Shown piece by piece: positions 63,135-64,000 of a DNA stretch of 64,000 bases. Every line of letters starts with the position of its first letter. Position 1 is the stretch's first letter. The DNA lies in assembly GCF_002234675.1 (NCBI RefSeq), contig NC_019865.2, positions 31,337,945 through 31,401,944 on the forward strand, given 5' to 3'. The notes beneath the pieces are model-generated. The model was not told the DNA's origin. It ran no database searches and saw only the letters and a list, made by a program, of their open reading frames with translations. The DNA is from Oryzias latipes (lineage: Eukaryota; Chordata; Actinopteri; Beloniformes; Adrianichthyidae). A program made the translations under genes and the position numbers.

Positions 63135-63700
63135 CCACTCTGATCATCTTTTGATTTATTTTCAAAGTGTTCCCAGTGCTCCTTTAATCATGATGATGCT
63201 GTTTATAGCCAAAATCTACGACATAGTTTCTGCAGAGCAGCAGGACGGTTGGTGTGGAGCAAGCCTGCCCCTCTTCCTGTTTGCCATACCGAAACTCTCT
63301 GTTTACACGCTGTCCCCCTAGCTTACAGCCCCTCACAACCCCAACCTAACATTAGCAGTGCAACAAAAATGACGTTCAATATCATAGCTTTCCAATAGCT
63401 CTGCTCTGATCAATATCCGTAGCTTAGACGAGGAAAATGAAGACGAACATGGATCTGTTTGTCTGTTAGTGGATGATCAGAATGGAGAAGGGAGACTTTG
63501 GCCTGCCCATTGTATATTCTACATCACACATAGAAAATTTTTCAAACGGCATTATTGATAACGATTACAACAGAGAAATACTCAGAAATGCCATTTGAAC
63601 CTTTAATTATATTACAAATGTCCTCCATCGTCAGAGAAATTCCACGAGAACATGTTAAAAAACACAAAAACACTGTTTTCACTGAATTACTACATGAGAA
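63135..63700 (-). repeat. Interspersed repeat, third copy of the family at 8.8 and 26.9 kb
   Basis: The reverse complement of this stretch shares GCAGAGCAGCAGG-flanked sequence, GATCAGAGTGGGA-type ends and AGCCAAAA context with 26,858-27,235. It lies inside the possible slc2a1 3' UTR. Confidence 0.55.
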
Positions 63701-63938
63701 GAAGTTTTACAACTCTTTTTTTTTAAGTAGGAGAACACACATTTCTTCTAGGCTTCAGCATTCAAACAAACTGATTGTTTTTGGCTTCTGTCTCAGCCTG
63801 TTGGGCTGTGCTACAGTGGTCAGTTCTGGTTTGAAACCAGCAGGTTGTGTGTTAAAGGCCTCAAACCTTTGTTGTCTGGTTGTGACATAAAATATATTTA
63901 TGTTTATGTTTCATCAATAGGAATGATTACAGGGATGT

Positions 63939-63944
63939 AATAAA
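63939..63944 (+). promoter_or_regulatory. slc2a1: Candidate poly(A) signal of slc2a1
   Basis: AATAAA about 1.6 kb after the stop codon, a 3' UTR length similar to mammalian SLC2A1. Assignment is by position only. Confidence 0.4.
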
Positions 63945-64000
63945 GCCAGTGACTTCAGTCTATGCAACGGTTGCACACATGGAACAAAACTGCATTTCCC

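Overview
The window is eukaryotic and vertebrate, and reads as a ray-finned (teleost) fish. Genes are split by short GT-AG introns. Three recognisable vertebrate genes are present, and the space between and within them is filled with typical fish mobile elements (Tc1-like, hAT, PIF/Harbinger, piggyBac-type MITEs, L1/Tx1-type and other LINEs, tRNA-headed SINEs) and long CA, GATC and ATCT microsatellites. Species cannot be fixed from sequence alone. Exon structures below were assembled by hand from splice signals, reading phase and remembered family sequences; no alignment program was run.

Layout. 1-4.5 kb: mobile-element debris (hAT-like fragment, a PIF/Harbinger MITE with a TTA duplication, a Harbinger-like element, a broken Tc1 transposase). 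4.5-19.4 kb, plus strand: complete ccdc22, 16 coding exons, about 634 aa. 19.5-26.3 kb, minus strand: complete slc38a5-like sodium-coupled neutral amino acid transporter, 15 coding exons, 471 aa. The two genes are tail to tail, with poly(A) signals about 150 bp apart. 26.3-43.9 kb: no gene recognised; interspersed repeats, a 617-bp hAT with a perfect 8-bp duplication, LTR-like and LINE fragments. 43.9-53.3 kb: one decayed L1-type LINE split by a Tc1 fragment and two piggyBac-type MITE copies. One MITE copy carries a 4.6-kb hAT-ended insert that itself holds a 1.8-kb minisatellite, a LINE fragment and a SINE. 53.5-62.3 kb, plus strand: complete slc2a1 (GLUT1)-like glucose transporter, 10 coding exons including an 18-nt first coding exon, 493 aa. 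62.3-64 kb: its probable 3' UTR plus a repeat.

The three genes are housekeeping or nutrient-transport genes. CCDC22 is part of the CCC complex for endosomal recycling of membrane proteins; SNAT5-type and GLUT1-type proteins are plasma-membrane carriers for glutamine-like amino acids and glucose. They do not form an operon and no joint regulation is visible.

The most notable signal is in the mobile DNA. Five copies of one ~205-bp MITE with piggyBac-like ends (CCCTTGTG, TTAA flanks) lie within 40 kb. Two of them were hit by two different hAT elements at exactly the same internal 8-mer (CACTAGAC). This sits alongside a three-level nest (LINE, MITE, hAT cargo) and a minisatellite whose units come in a 14/18/22-nt ladder.
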